NCBI RefSeq assembly: GCF_023630705.1
Contig: NZ_JALQEM010000037.1
Span: 62,001-126,000, forward strand
Direction of reading: 5' to 3'
Length of the DNA stretch: 64,000 nt
Origin: Caballeronia sp. GAFFF1
GTDB taxonomy: Bacteria > Pseudomonadota > Gammaproteobacteria > Burkholderiales > Burkholderiaceae
Shown one piece after another: positions 25,976 through 34,726 of this stretch. The notes beneath the pieces are model-generated. The model ran no database searches. It saw nothing but the letters and a program-made list of their open reading frames with translations, and was not told where the DNA came from. Within the stretch, counting starts at the first letter, position 1. Each line of letters begins with the position of its first letter. Both the position numbers and the translations under genes were made by a program.

Positions 25976-26149
25976 TCACTGTACACCACCACCGCCACCA
26001 CCGCCGCCACCGCCACCCCCCGGATTGGGCGTTGGTGTTGGTGTCGGCGTAGGACTCGGACTCGGGCTCGGGCTCGGAGTCGGACTCGGACTCGGAGTCG
26101 GTGTCGGTGTCGGTGTGGACGCCGACAAATGATTTGTTTCGATATTCAC
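25976..26149 (-). CDS. 57-residue Thr/Ser-Pro repeat and polyglycine microprotein
   Basis: Reading from a GTG at 26149, with AAGGAGAG five bases upstream, gives a 57-residue peptide in three parts: a short leader MNIETNHLSAS, about 15 dipeptides of Thr-Pro or Ser-Pro, then NP and a run of 12 Gly ending in VQ, closed by TGA and TAA in tandem. The DNA is a hexamer-like repeat, but the third codon positions vary freely (ACA, ACT, ACG; CCG, CCA, CCT; AGT, AGC; GGT, GGC, GGG), which suggests selection for this peptide frame. No signal peptide or membrane segment is seen. It lies downstream of the 2-TM gene at 26392-26907 on the same strand. Function unknown. Confidence 0.6.
   Translation of the reverse strand: MNIETNHLSASTPTPTPTPSPSPTPSPSPSPSPTPTPTPTPNPGGGGGGGGGGGGVQ
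25983..26122. repeat. simple-sequence tract (GGN-type and hexamer-like repeats)
   Basis: On the plus strand a CCN run (25985-26022) is followed by degenerate GG-N-G/C-T-C hexamers up to about 26122. The tract is the coding sequence of the Pro-repeat/polyglycine peptide on the minus strand and may vary in copy number by slippage. Confidence 0.75.
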
Positions 26150-26391
26150 GAATGCTCTCCTTAAAGGATGATTGATCTTCGCGATATTCGCGTAAAAAAG
26201 TAGACATTGTTATCTTGAGAGATTGAAACCGTGGTTGGCCTCCTTGATTTCTGCAAGATAACTGCGTGTCCTTGTACTTAATACTAGCTCGCCACTACTG
26301 AAATTGCCGGTACCGTCAACGATCGTTATGTGTCCGGGACCGGCCGGATAGGAGTGGAGGCGTGACTAACTCGGCTCCTCTAAGTAAAAAC

Positions 26392-26907
26392 TTATTTATG
26401 ATATGTGACTGTGTACCAAGATACCCAAGGTCCGGACTGTCCGGTACGCCAGGTAGCAACACCAGACGGAATGGGTAGACGGACATGCATGTCTCTGCTC
26501 TTGTCATACAAAGCCAATTCGCGCTCGTTGCGGTCTTCTTCCTCAAAGGTAAAAGACGGGTCGGTTCGTGGAGGCGTAATCTCATTCCATGACTTTTCTC
26601 CCGCCTTTACAAATACGTCTCCATTCCCGGCTACGAAAGAATTATGAATAGTCTTTGGAGCGCCGTCCTTCGTAGAGGTAACTACATACACATACGCGCC
26701 GATTCCAAGGATAGTAGTTACGAGCGCCAGGATGAAAAGTCTATCGATTATTCGCTTTATGATGTCGGCTCCAAGGACATCTGTTAGCTCCGGGAAAATG
26801 TCTTTTGCGATGATCTGGCGAAAAATAAAAAATACGACAGCCGACAGAAAGCCACCCAGTGCGAGGGGGGTCGATACAGAACTTGCGATATCGAAAATTC
26901 CTTGCAT
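26392..26907 (-). CDS. two-TM protein of unknown function
   Basis: A 171-residue protein with two membrane segments (LALGGFLSAVVFFIFRQII and LFILALVTTILGIGAYVYVV) separated by a short charged loop. It ends in a compact soluble C-terminal domain rich in aromatic and charged residues (FTFEEEDRNERELALYDKSR, then VRLPIPSGVATW). The C-terminal pattern of acidic residues, then L-Y-D-x-S-R, then V-R-L-P and Trp residues looks like a real folded domain, but I cannot name it. The ATG at 26907 has GGGGA five bases upstream; an in-frame start at 26946 is less likely. The composition is AT-rich like the 21463-22829 pair. Confidence 0.6.
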   Translation of the reverse strand: MQGIFDIASSVSTPLALGGFLSAVVFFIFRQIIAKDIFPELTDVLGADIIKRIIDRLFILALVTTILGIGAYVYVVTSTKDGAPKTIHNSFVAGNGDVFVKAGEKSWNEITPPRTDPSFTFEEEDRNERELALYDKSRDMHVRLPIPSGVATWRTGQSGPWVSWYTVTYHK

Positions 26908-27299
26908 ACCTGTCCCCTTGCGACCAATGGCACGCGCGCCGGGCACACGCCCCAGCGAGCTAAGCCCTCTGAACTATTGAAGGTCATGCTAATGATTGTC
27001 TGTGCGTTTCGGCACGTCCAACGGTCGCTGAAGGCCACCCTAGGATGGACGAGATGGCAGCGATATGTGGTCGCCGGCTTCCCCAAATGTGCGCGCCGAG
27101 AAAGCTGGGCCTTCACGGCGATATTGGCTCAAAGACTCCCACGCGCATAGACTGGTTGCGGAGTGGTGAAAGCGTTCGAGTGACGTGGTTAGGACGCGGA
27201 CGACCGTCCGTTGATGCTTAGGGTTGAACGATGCCTGCCCTGCTACGTCGACGCAAAGGCCAGCGGGCAGGCGTCCTCCAAGCCCCAGGAAAGGAACTT
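26908..27299. other. intergenic region, promoter side of the 2-TM gene
   Basis: About 390 bases between the 2-TM gene and the IS91 remnant. Nothing recognisable is encoded apart from decayed sequence continuing from the transposase tail. Confidence 0.35.
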
Positions 27300-27540
27300 G
27301 CCCGACGGGCGGTGCCCCCATAAGCCTGATGTGCTGGAGTATGTCGATGATGATCATGGGCGAACCGCAACGCCGGCAAATGACGGTTGACGGCACTGCG
27401 GTTGTAAGTGTGTCGTCGGCACCGCAGCCGATAATGGTAGGCACAACGTGCAGCAGCTCGCGTATGCACGCAAGATTCTCGCGCCGGCACGGGTTGGCAA
27501 GCAGACGTAATGGCGAGTACCTGGTGTCGCTCGAACTGCA
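27300..27540 (-). pseudogene. IS91-family transposase C-terminal remnant
   Basis: On the minus strand the frame reads RYSPLRLLANPCRRENLACI, then RELLHVVP, and after about 20 residues VICRRCGSPMIIIDILQ. This matches the end of IS91-type (Transposase_32) proteins, where a conserved R-x-G-x-LAN...RRENLA..RELL segment precedes a CxxCG(x)M(I/V)(I/V)I(D/E) zinc-ribbon tail. A stop lies just upstream in the same frame and the rest of the transposase is absent or scrambled. It marks a former mobile element at the edge of the accessory patch. Confidence 0.6.
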
Positions 27541-28022
27541 TTATTTCGTGAAGACCAGAATATATGGGGTGCAGAGTGGCTCGGTGAACCAGCGCTTGCG
27601 CTCATGGACGAAAGTTACCCGCCGGATGACTTCCGAACGATCACGCTATTCTGGGCTACTAACGACTGACATGCACGCGTCCAACTCGCCTAGGCGCCCG
27701 ACATGCTGAACGCAACGATGGTTTCTTGGGGGAGCTGTGTGCGTTTCCTCACATTGCGCATTCTCCCCACGGTTTACTTGCACTCTTTTATCGACTTTCA
27801 TTTCCCTAGTGAATCGCCATCGAGCCGCAGGAGCCATTCGAAGTCCAAAACTGAAGAAAAGACTGAACCGGTCGTTACGTATAACGCCTGAAGGGCTCGC
27901 ATGCCGGCAAGCGAGCTGAACAGGACCCTGAAGGTGTGGTCGCGTTTGGAGTCAGGACTGTCGACTGGTGCGCTGGACTTTGCGAGCGAGGGAAAGCGTC
28001 CTTTTGCATATTCGGAGGAAAT
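27541..28022. other. intergenic region upstream of the haem peroxidase
   Basis: About 480 bases with no supported gene. It should contain the promoter of the peroxidase gene; a perfect GGAGGAA ribosome-binding site is at 28014-28020. Confidence 0.4.
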
Positions 28023-29903
28023 ATGGCCGGGATTCACGGTAGTGTGAGAGGCATGGATTACGTTAGTCGTTCCAGCGTGAACGAAGGAAGATTTGGCCGG
28101 ATGTTCCGGTGGCTACCACGTGAGACGTACAAGAAGGAAGACCTAGTGCGCCTCGCCAAGATCATGATTCAGCGGGAAACCGTCGTGATTGTGGAAGACG
28201 ACGGGAAGCTTCCCGATGATGTGAGCTTGCCCGACGATTTCAAAGGACCGGCGGAAGGTCCGAACGTCATCTCGCCGTTCCCGCGGCCGTCGCCCAATAC
28301 CGCAAAGCTCTTCGACACCGTGTTTGGCGAGTCCGAGCCTGATGATGAAAACCCTGTCATTCCTGCGGGCTACACCTACTTTGGCCAGTTCATCGACCAT
28401 GACCTCACCTTCGACCCGAACAGCTCGCTGCAGAAGCTCAACGATCCTGATGCGCTCGAAGATTTCCGCACGCCACGCTTCGATCTCGATTCGCTATACG
28501 GACGGGGACCGGACGATCAACCGTACCTTTATCAAGACGCACAGGATAGGGGCGGTGGCATTCGGTTCAGGCTGGGAGTTACTTCCGACCGACGGAATCG
28601 GCCTGGCGAACTTCAACGTAACGTGGATGGTCGGGCGCTGATCGGCGATCCCCGCAACGACGAGAACGCAATCATCTGTCAGTTACAGGCAGTGTTTCTG
28701 AACTTCCACAACAAGGTGATCGACGAACTGCAGCTCGTACGGCCGCGATTCCGGGACGATCCACACGCCTGCTTTCTGGAAGCGCAACGGATCGTTCGCT
28801 GGCACTATCAGTACATCGTCCTCAACGACTACCTCAAACGGGTCGTCGGAGAAAAAACTTGGCGCGCCGTGTTTCAGGGCGATGGCGACGCCCGGCCGAA
28901 CCCTCATTTGAAGTTTTACCTTCCCAAGCGCGGCCAAGCTTACATGCCCGTGGAATTCTCGGTCGCGGCATTCCGTTTCGGGCATTCGATGGTCCGACCC
29001 AGTTATGCGCTGCGACCAGGAGACCCCACCGTAGGCGGCGACAAGAAGATGCCTTTTTCCACGGGGAAGTTTCACCGAATTCCACTATTTTTCAGGCTGG
29101 ACAAGAACGACAAAATCAGTGCGGACACGAGCGAGGCAGAGCCGATGGAGAACATCGCGGAATCCTTCCGTGACCTGCATGGCTTCGGACCTTTGCCCGA
29201 CGACTGGGAAATTGACTGGAACATGTTCTTTGCCAAGGATGCGCTTCCCACGATGCATGGCAAGGATGACGACAGACTGCAGGTCGTCGGACAAGACACG
29301 GGTCACTTCACCCAGCCGGGTTATCGCATTGACACCAAGCTGGTCGATCCGCTAGCGTTGCTTCCGCCTTCAGTCGCAAAAAGCGGGAACGCTCCCGATC
29401 GGATTCCGGTGCTCGCATACCGGAATTTGCTGCGCGGTAATGAATTCGAGTTGCCGTCTGGACAAAGCGTGGCACGAGCGCTCGGATTGACGGCGATGAC
29501 AGAGGAAGAGCTTTGGCAAGGAGTCGATGACCCTGACTTGTCGGACCCGGATAAAAATCCGTTCGCGTTTCGGGCGCCGCTCTGGTACTACATTCTCAAG
29601 GAAGCGGAGACGCAAAAGGACGAACACGCGGCCGACGCTGTCCGCGATTCGTTGGGCGGCCACAGCCTCGGCGAGGTGGGAGGGCGGATCGTTGCCGAGG
29701 TCATTGTCGGTATTGCGCTTAATGACCACAGTTCGTACTTGTATCAGGATGTCAACTGGACGCCCGCGGCGGAAGCGGCGCGCAGCGGCTTCAAACCGGC
29801 CGTACCTATTACCGATATGTATCGCCTGATTCACTGGACGACAGATGGCGCAATGTCCTTCAGAGCCGAAGACTCTGCCGACGGCACCGCGGCTTCTCTA
29901 TGA
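28023..29903 (+). CDS. animal-type haem peroxidase (An_peroxidase superfamily)
   Basis: A 626-residue protein of the peroxidase-cyclooxygenase superfamily, which uses H2O2 to oxidise halides, thiocyanate or organic substrates. The distal motif TYFGQFIDHDLTFD gives Asp125 (haem ester site) and His126. IGDPRNDENAIICQLQAVFL holds the conserved Arg and the G-D-x-R-x-x-E-N signature, and FRFGHSMVRP gives the proximal His321. No signal peptide is seen, so it would be cytoplasmic or exported by another route. GGAGGAA precedes the ATG at 28023; an earlier in-frame start at 27936 is unlikely. It converges on the GH13/propeller-lectin operon, and bacterial members of this superfamily are uncommon. Confidence 0.9.
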   Translation: MAGIHGSVRGMDYVSRSSVNEGRFGRMFRWLPRETYKKEDLVRLAKIMIQRETVVIVEDDGKLPDDVSLPDDFKGPAEGPNVISPFPRPSPNTAKLFDTVFGESEPDDENPVIPAGYTYFGQFIDHDLTFDPNSSLQKLNDPDALEDFRTPRFDLDSLYGRGPDDQPYLYQDAQDRGGGIRFRLGVTSDRRNRPGELQRNVDGRALIGDPRNDENAIICQLQAVFLNFHNKVIDELQLVRPRFRDDPHACFLEAQRIVRWHYQYIVLNDYLKRVVGEKTWRAVFQGDGDARPNPHLKFYLPKRGQAYMPVEFSVAAFRFGHSMVRPSYALRPGDPTVGGDKKMPFSTGKFHRIPLFFRLDKNDKISADTSEAEPMENIAESFRDLHGFGPLPDDWEIDWNMFFAKDALPTMHGKDDDRLQVVGQDTGHFTQPGYRIDTKLVDPLALLPPSVAKSGNAPDRIPVLAYRNLLRGNEFELPSGQSVARALGLTAMTEEELWQGVDDPDLSDPDKNPFAFRAPLWYYILKEAETQKDEHAADAVRDSLGGHSLGEVGGRIVAEVIVGIALNDHSSYLYQDVNWTPAAEAARSGFKPAVPITDMYRLIHWTTDGAMSFRAEDSADGTAASL

Positions 29904-30143
29904 CGCAGGCGCTCTAGCCGGGGCGGCGTGAGGCGCGCCGGGGCATGCGCCCTCTCTTTGCGGTTATCGGAGGCCTGCGTGGACTCGGAGTCGTCGCGCA
30001 AAACGTGGAGCGTCCCAATATTGATAGGCGCAGACGGCTTCTCGGCAGTGCCTGGGCCCAATATCGATTGCTGTAGTCGCGAAGCCATCCTATGTTAATT
30101 CCTTGAAAACCGGACGCTGCACCCGCTCTACGCTCTTCCACCG

Positions 30144-32888
30144 TCAAGGCACGCTCCAACTCAAAACGATCTGCGCCGCGCTCTTTCCTCCGGTGCCACC
30201 TGTAAAACCAACGTGCGCCCGCGGCGGGTTCCCGAGTTTCAGAAACGAAACAAGATCGATGTCGTCGATTGTTAGCGGCCCCGTCGTCGCGTGCGGCGGG
30301 TCCTGGTCTTCCACTGTGAGTGTGAGCTTCTTGGCTGCGTGGATAAATTGAACATTGACGCGCAGTGCATGGCCGCTGTTGAGCGCAATTCCGTTGTCGC
30401 CGAGGTTGTGGGTCCACAAGTTGTTCTTAACTCCGTCACGCCAGATGCTCATGCTGTTGTCGACGACATTGAAGGCTACGGCGATACTCGGTGCGATGCT
30501 TGCGGTCGTATTCGTAGTATCGAACGGGTCCTCGGCGTATCCGAGCCCGCTGCCCGAGCTTCCCAAGGCATGTGGTCCCGCAGACTGCACGGTGAAAGTA
30601 AGTCCGTCAGCCATGTTCAGGATGTCTATCCCTCGCATCGAGATCGTAAACCGTGTCGAGAAATCGACGACATCGACCGGACTTGTGCTGAACACACTGC
30701 CACTTTGAAACGTGGGCACGAAGGCCCGCCCGACGCTGTCGTTGTCGTGTTTTGGATTGGTCACCACGGCGTTGTCCGTCAACAGGATTTTTCGCTGTAG
30801 GCTAACGCGCGCTGTGCCGTTGAAGGTCAGCCCTTCGTTTGCGCCAAAGCCCGCCGTGCCCGCTTCGGACGAAAGGTCGTAACCGCCTCCTGTCCCCCTG
30901 AGTCCGTAGATGAGCAGCGATGTGCCGTCACCGTCCGGAACGAGTACTTTGCCGTTGGCGATCGTCGGGCAGCAGAACTTGGGCAAGCTAAAGCCGCCTT
31001 CCGGATCCTGACTGCTGCGCCAAAGCGAATTCATGCGGGAGAAATTCTTTTGCGGATCGAAGTTCGAGGCGTCGAACGCAATGAGTTCTCCGTCGACACG
31101 ATAATGGTTAGCATTCTTGAACGGCGGAAAAAGCGCCCATAGAATGGCACTTGAACGATGCTGGCCGTCCCACGAAAGCGACAAAAACCCGCCCGGCATG
31201 CCGTCACGGCCAGGGCACTCGTTCGACGCTACCGTCATGCTCCGGGCCGCTTCCATGCCATGTTTGGGAAGTACGTCGCGCCAGTCGGCGGTGACGATGG
31301 GCGCGACCGCGATGGCGCCCTGATCGACGAAGCCTCCGGCGAGCGGCTGCCCTGCGAGACGCAATGCGTAGCGGTAGGCGCGCGCCACGTCGTTCTCTCC
31401 CCAGACATACACGAGCGTGTTCTCAGCGTCCCCTTGCCACACGACCGGCGCGCCGTGAATGTGGTGAGTGGCATTCATCGGATTCTGAACGGGCGTGACG
31501 TTCGGTGCGACCGCACGCGTACCGCGGTGCGGATTGTAGGACGCGAGGAAATACTGAAGCACTACATTGTCGGCTTTGGGCGCGATTTGCCGGGCCGCCG
31601 CGTCGTGGATAAGTTGCGAGGTATCGATCAGGTAGAAATAGCCGTCCTTGCCGCCGCCGACGATCCGGTTGTCGGGAAGCAACGCGGGCGCCGATGCGCC
31701 GAGGTCGTCGTCCTTTGCTTTGATCTCCTCCGCGTCCTGTTCGTCGCCGTCATTCGCGCCTGGCATGTAGTCGAGGTCGTCGAAAGCGTTGTACCAGCCA
31801 AGGACTTCGATGCGGTCATTTGTCAGGCGCATTTTGACGAAGCTCTCGCCCATGTTCGCCGTGCCCGGGCGATCTGTAACCGGTTTCGAATCTCCATTTC
31901 CCGTCCCGGCGTACACGTTGCCGTCGCTATCGCTGAGCAAGCCCTGTCCCGCCTGCCAGATGCCGCCCTGCGCGCCGTTGGGCGTCGTGCAAAGCAGGTC
32001 GATCTGCGCGAGATTGTCGGACCGGTAAGCGAAGACCCATCCGTGCCACGGATTGATATCGCCGCGCGATCCAAAGGCGATCCACAGTACTCCGTCCACG
32101 AGCAACAGGGCCGGACGTTGCAGCAGCGTCATAGCAATGAAGTGCACGCGTGGATTCGGGGAGTCAGTGCCGGTGGCATCCGTCAGAGAAAGTGTGTCGA
32201 TTTCCGGCTTGGGATTCTGAATGCGCAGCTTGGTCGTCACTTTTAGGTCGCCGTTGTGGCGAGATACTTTTATTCTTTCGTCGGACCGAGCGCGTTTTGA
32301 CGAGAGGTAGCCTGTTCCGGCGACTGATCCGCCGATCACGACGTTGCGCTTCTTCTGCAGGGTCGTCAGATCGAGCGAATAGAGAATGAACCGGAACGCA
32401 CCTGCGCGTTCGTCGTCGGAAAGACTGTGGTTCTCGGCCATTTTCTCATCGACAGTACACAAAACGAGATAGATCTCATGACGCGCCAGATCGATCACTG
32501 GCGTGCTCAATATGCCGATGGTGGGATGCTCTTCGCGGTCCGACCCGACAATGTCCTGATACGGCGGCTGACCGATGTCGAACCAGCGATGCGAGTCGAC
32601 AGCGGGATGTTCCGGAAAGCGCGCCTCGGCAAGCGTGGCGCCCGTGTCGACGTCGATGGCGGTCAATACGTTTCCCATGGTCGCGACGAAGGCCGTTTCG
32701 TGATCATGGCCATCGGGAAATCGCAACCGGCTGACATAAAGCGGCTGCGCGTAGACTGCGCCGTGACCTAGGGGCACTCTGCGAAGAAGGCCGAATGAGT
32801 TCAGATTTACGTTGCCCGGATTCAACCGCGTTTCGGCAGGATTCACACCGGTGCGGCCCGGGTCGTTGCGTTGTGTCAGAACGTTCAT
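30144..32888 (-). CDS. beta-propeller protein with C-terminal legume-lectin-like domain
   Basis: A 914-residue protein. Residues 1 to about 680 look like a beta-propeller of the PQQ/WD-like type (repeated blades with hydrophobic strands and Gly-Asp turns: FVATMGNVLTAIDVDTGATL, ALLLVDGVLWIAFGSRG, GGGKDGYFYLIDTSQL, VWQGDAENTLVYVWGEN). From about 690 to the end it resembles an L-type (legume/bacterial) lectin: GLTFNGTARVSLQR, VVDFSTRFTISM, ADGLTFTVQ, IAVAFNVVDNSMSIW and PRAHVGFTGGTGG. No signal peptide is seen. The gene starts 11 bases after the GH13 stop on the same strand. It may bind or sense a polysaccharide, but the propeller ligand and any enzymatic activity are unknown. Confidence 0.75.
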   Translation of the reverse strand: MNVLTQRNDPGRTGVNPAETRLNPGNVNLNSFGLLRRVPLGHGAVYAQPLYVSRLRFPDGHDHETAFVATMGNVLTAIDVDTGATLAEARFPEHPAVDSHRWFDIGQPPYQDIVGSDREEHPTIGILSTPVIDLARHEIYLVLCTVDEKMAENHSLSDDERAGAFRFILYSLDLTTLQKKRNVVIGGSVAGTGYLSSKRARSDERIKVSRHNGDLKVTTKLRIQNPKPEIDTLSLTDATGTDSPNPRVHFIAMTLLQRPALLLVDGVLWIAFGSRGDINPWHGWVFAYRSDNLAQIDLLCTTPNGAQGGIWQAGQGLLSDSDGNVYAGTGNGDSKPVTDRPGTANMGESFVKMRLTNDRIEVLGWYNAFDDLDYMPGANDGDEQDAEEIKAKDDDLGASAPALLPDNRIVGGGKDGYFYLIDTSQLIHDAAARQIAPKADNVVLQYFLASYNPHRGTRAVAPNVTPVQNPMNATHHIHGAPVVWQGDAENTLVYVWGENDVARAYRYALRLAGQPLAGGFVDQGAIAVAPIVTADWRDVLPKHGMEAARSMTVASNECPGRDGMPGGFLSLSWDGQHRSSAILWALFPPFKNANHYRVDGELIAFDASNFDPQKNFSRMNSLWRSSQDPEGGFSLPKFCCPTIANGKVLVPDGDGTSLLIYGLRGTGGGYDLSSEAGTAGFGANEGLTFNGTARVSLQRKILLTDNAVVTNPKHDNDSVGRAFVPTFQSGSVFSTSPVDVVDFSTRFTISMRGIDILNMADGLTFTVQSAGPHALGSSGSGLGYAEDPFDTTNTTASIAPSIAVAFNVVDNSMSIWRDGVKNNLWTHNLGDNGIALNSGHALRVNVQFIHAAKKLTLTVEDQDPPHATTGPLTIDDIDLVSFLKLGNPPRAHVGFTGGTGGKSAAQIVLSWSVP

Positions 32889-32899
32889 CGCGGAAAGCC

Positions 32900-34726
32900 T
32901 TAGAGTGTCGTCGGTGCGCGGTAGCGTGTCGTCAGCTTGAACGACGCCATGAAGTCAGGACGTGGAGCATCTGCCCGAATGCTCCAGTTATGAAATCCCC
33001 TTGTTCGGGTGGTCGTGTCCATTGTTGCGCCAGCATCGGTGCGGGAATAGGTTCTTTCGGTGACCTTCATGCCATCAGGATCGGTCAACGTCAGCGTCAT
33101 GACCGTGCCTGGTGCCCACTCGTGCGAATCGAACAAAAGTGACGCCTTCACGGCAGTGCCCGTCTCGCAGAAGATACGCGCAACATCAATCGCCTTTCCA
33201 GCTTGTGCGCACGGGATGTCGAGATCGGACGAACCCTCGAAGACCTGCTGAACATCTTGCCCCTGCGGGCTGTCCCGTTGTCCTAGGCCGGGTATCGAAT
33301 AGCAGACATAGCCCAATCCGCGGTCGTTGGCCGGGATCGTGAGTCGCACATGGCCTTGTGCATCGGTCACGAGATCGGGCGCGTGACCCGTGTAATCGTG
33401 CAATGGCTGATTTGGTGGGAAGCCTGTGGCGACACCGCCCACGCCGCGCGCGCTCACCTTATTGCGGTTGAGTCCGACCAGCAGGCGGTTTCCGCCAGTT
33501 CGTTCGAACACGAAGACATCGCGTTCCTTCCATCTTGGCTCGGTCGGCCCTTCCGCGATGTTCTGATGGATCCACATCAGGTTCAAGAGAATCGGTCGTA
33601 GCAGGCCGCCGAGGCAACCGGGGGCAGTGCTGAAGTCCTTGAAGAAAACACACGGCAAGCCTTCGGACGTGAGGATAAACGCATAAGCGAGCGGCTTTTC
33701 GTCGGGCTGGATGTTGCGGGGAACAAGATCGCGACGCGACTCGGTATCGTGATTCTCAACGAAAGTGACAGCGTGGAACGGATTGGCGCCTGCGAGTCCT
33801 GCGTGATCAAGCGAGGCCATGTCGAAGTTAGGATCGTGAGACATGGCGAGAAGCGTGAAGTAAAGCGGGAAGTCGAAGGCGCTGCAACGATTGCCCATCC
33901 AGTGCTCCGAGACGATCCAGTTGTTGATCTTTCCAACGTCTCCGTCCCAGTACTCGCCTACCGCGAACTTCCCTGCGGCGTTCGGGTTGTCGAGCAATGC
34001 CCGCAGGAATACAGCCGAGACGCCTTGAACATGATCGAGCCGGTAGCCTTGCGCATCAAGCGCGCGAGTCAACCAGTCAACAGCTGCAATGAGCCCCGTC
34101 GATACGTAGCCTTCCGGTCGCGCGGTAACATGAGCCAGATCCGGCCCGAAGAATACTTTGGAGCCGATTTGCAGCTCGCCGATTCCGTCCGGAACCGCAG
34201 GGTCCTGCGCAATCTCCGGATGGAAATCCGCAGGGATCGGATTCGCTGGATAGCGCGAATGAAAGCAAGTCCGGTTCTTTGCAAAGCGTCCGCCCGTATT
34301 CGCACCGAGCGCGTCGCGATATTCGAATGTCGTGCCGTCCACGCCCGTGCCGCCCTTGCGGTGGTTCAATTGCAGATCCAGCACGATATCGAGGCCGTTC
34401 GCGCGTAGAACGGCCGCGAGACGCGTCAATTGTTCGCGTGTGCCATAGCGGGTGTGAACCGTGCCCATCTGATGTTTGGACCCGATGTCGTAGTCATCGA
34501 ACACGCTATAGCCGAGCGCCGCCTCGCGGCTGCCTTGCTCGGCTTTTGTGACGGGAGGAAGCCAGACCGCGGTGACGCCCGCGCGCGCGAGTTCGGCCGC
34601 ATTTTCGGCGATGTGATCCCACCACCAGGGCGAGTTGTGCGGATCGTTCGGGTCCGACGGGGAAGGAACTGCGATGAACTTTCCTCGCTTGTAGAACGCT
34701 TGCAGCAGGATGCGAGGTTGCATCAT
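32900..34726 (-). CDS. GH13 alpha-amylase-family glycosidase
   Basis: A 608-residue GH13 enzyme that should hydrolyse alpha-1,4-glucan links. The catalytic triad is intact: nucleophile Asp231 (GYRLDHVQG), acid/base Glu258 (FAVGEYWDG) and Asp327 (VENHDTE). The early substrate region DIVLDLQLNHRKGG is typical. A C-terminal beta-sandwich of about 110 residues (from about 500, with SLLFDSHEWAPGTVMTLTLT) follows the amylase C domain. The N-terminus begins MMQPRILLQAFYKRG and has no signal peptide. The ATG at 34726 overlaps the stop of the membrane-protein gene (ATGA), which excludes the longer arginine-rich upstream reading. Confidence 0.92.
   Translation of the reverse strand: MMQPRILLQAFYKRGKFIAVPSPSDPNDPHNSPWWWDHIAENAAELARAGVTAVWLPPVTKAEQGSREAALGYSVFDDYDIGSKHQMGTVHTRYGTREQLTRLAAVLRANGLDIVLDLQLNHRKGGTGVDGTTFEYRDALGANTGGRFAKNRTCFHSRYPANPIPADFHPEIAQDPAVPDGIGELQIGSKVFFGPDLAHVTARPEGYVSTGLIAAVDWLTRALDAQGYRLDHVQGVSAVFLRALLDNPNAAGKFAVGEYWDGDVGKINNWIVSEHWMGNRCSAFDFPLYFTLLAMSHDPNFDMASLDHAGLAGANPFHAVTFVENHDTESRRDLVPRNIQPDEKPLAYAFILTSEGLPCVFFKDFSTAPGCLGGLLRPILLNLMWIHQNIAEGPTEPRWKERDVFVFERTGGNRLLVGLNRNKVSARGVGGVATGFPPNQPLHDYTGHAPDLVTDAQGHVRLTIPANDRGLGYVCYSIPGLGQRDSPQGQDVQQVFEGSSDLDIPCAQAGKAIDVARIFCETGTAVKASLLFDSHEWAPGTVMTLTLTDPDGMKVTERTYSRTDAGATMDTTTRTRGFHNWSIRADAPRPDFMASFKLTTRYRAPTTL

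Noticed and set aside
25976..26125. CRISPR-like or satellite repeat
   Set aside because: Units are degenerate hexamers without spacers; they are explained as codons of a repetitive peptide.
25929..26132. Plus-strand frame reading polyproline then Gly-Leu/Val repeats
   Set aside because: A low-complexity shadow of the minus-strand microprotein with no ribosome-binding site.
25911..26207. Minus-strand frame reading Asp/Ser/Glu repeats then Trp/Arg
   Set aside because: The overlapping frame that starts at 26149 has a better start signal and codon variation consistent with a Thr/Ser-Pro peptide; this frame is a shadow of it.
31158..32246. 362-codon plus-strand open frame
   Set aside because: Antisense to the propeller-lectin gene and Arg/Val-rich without domain signals.
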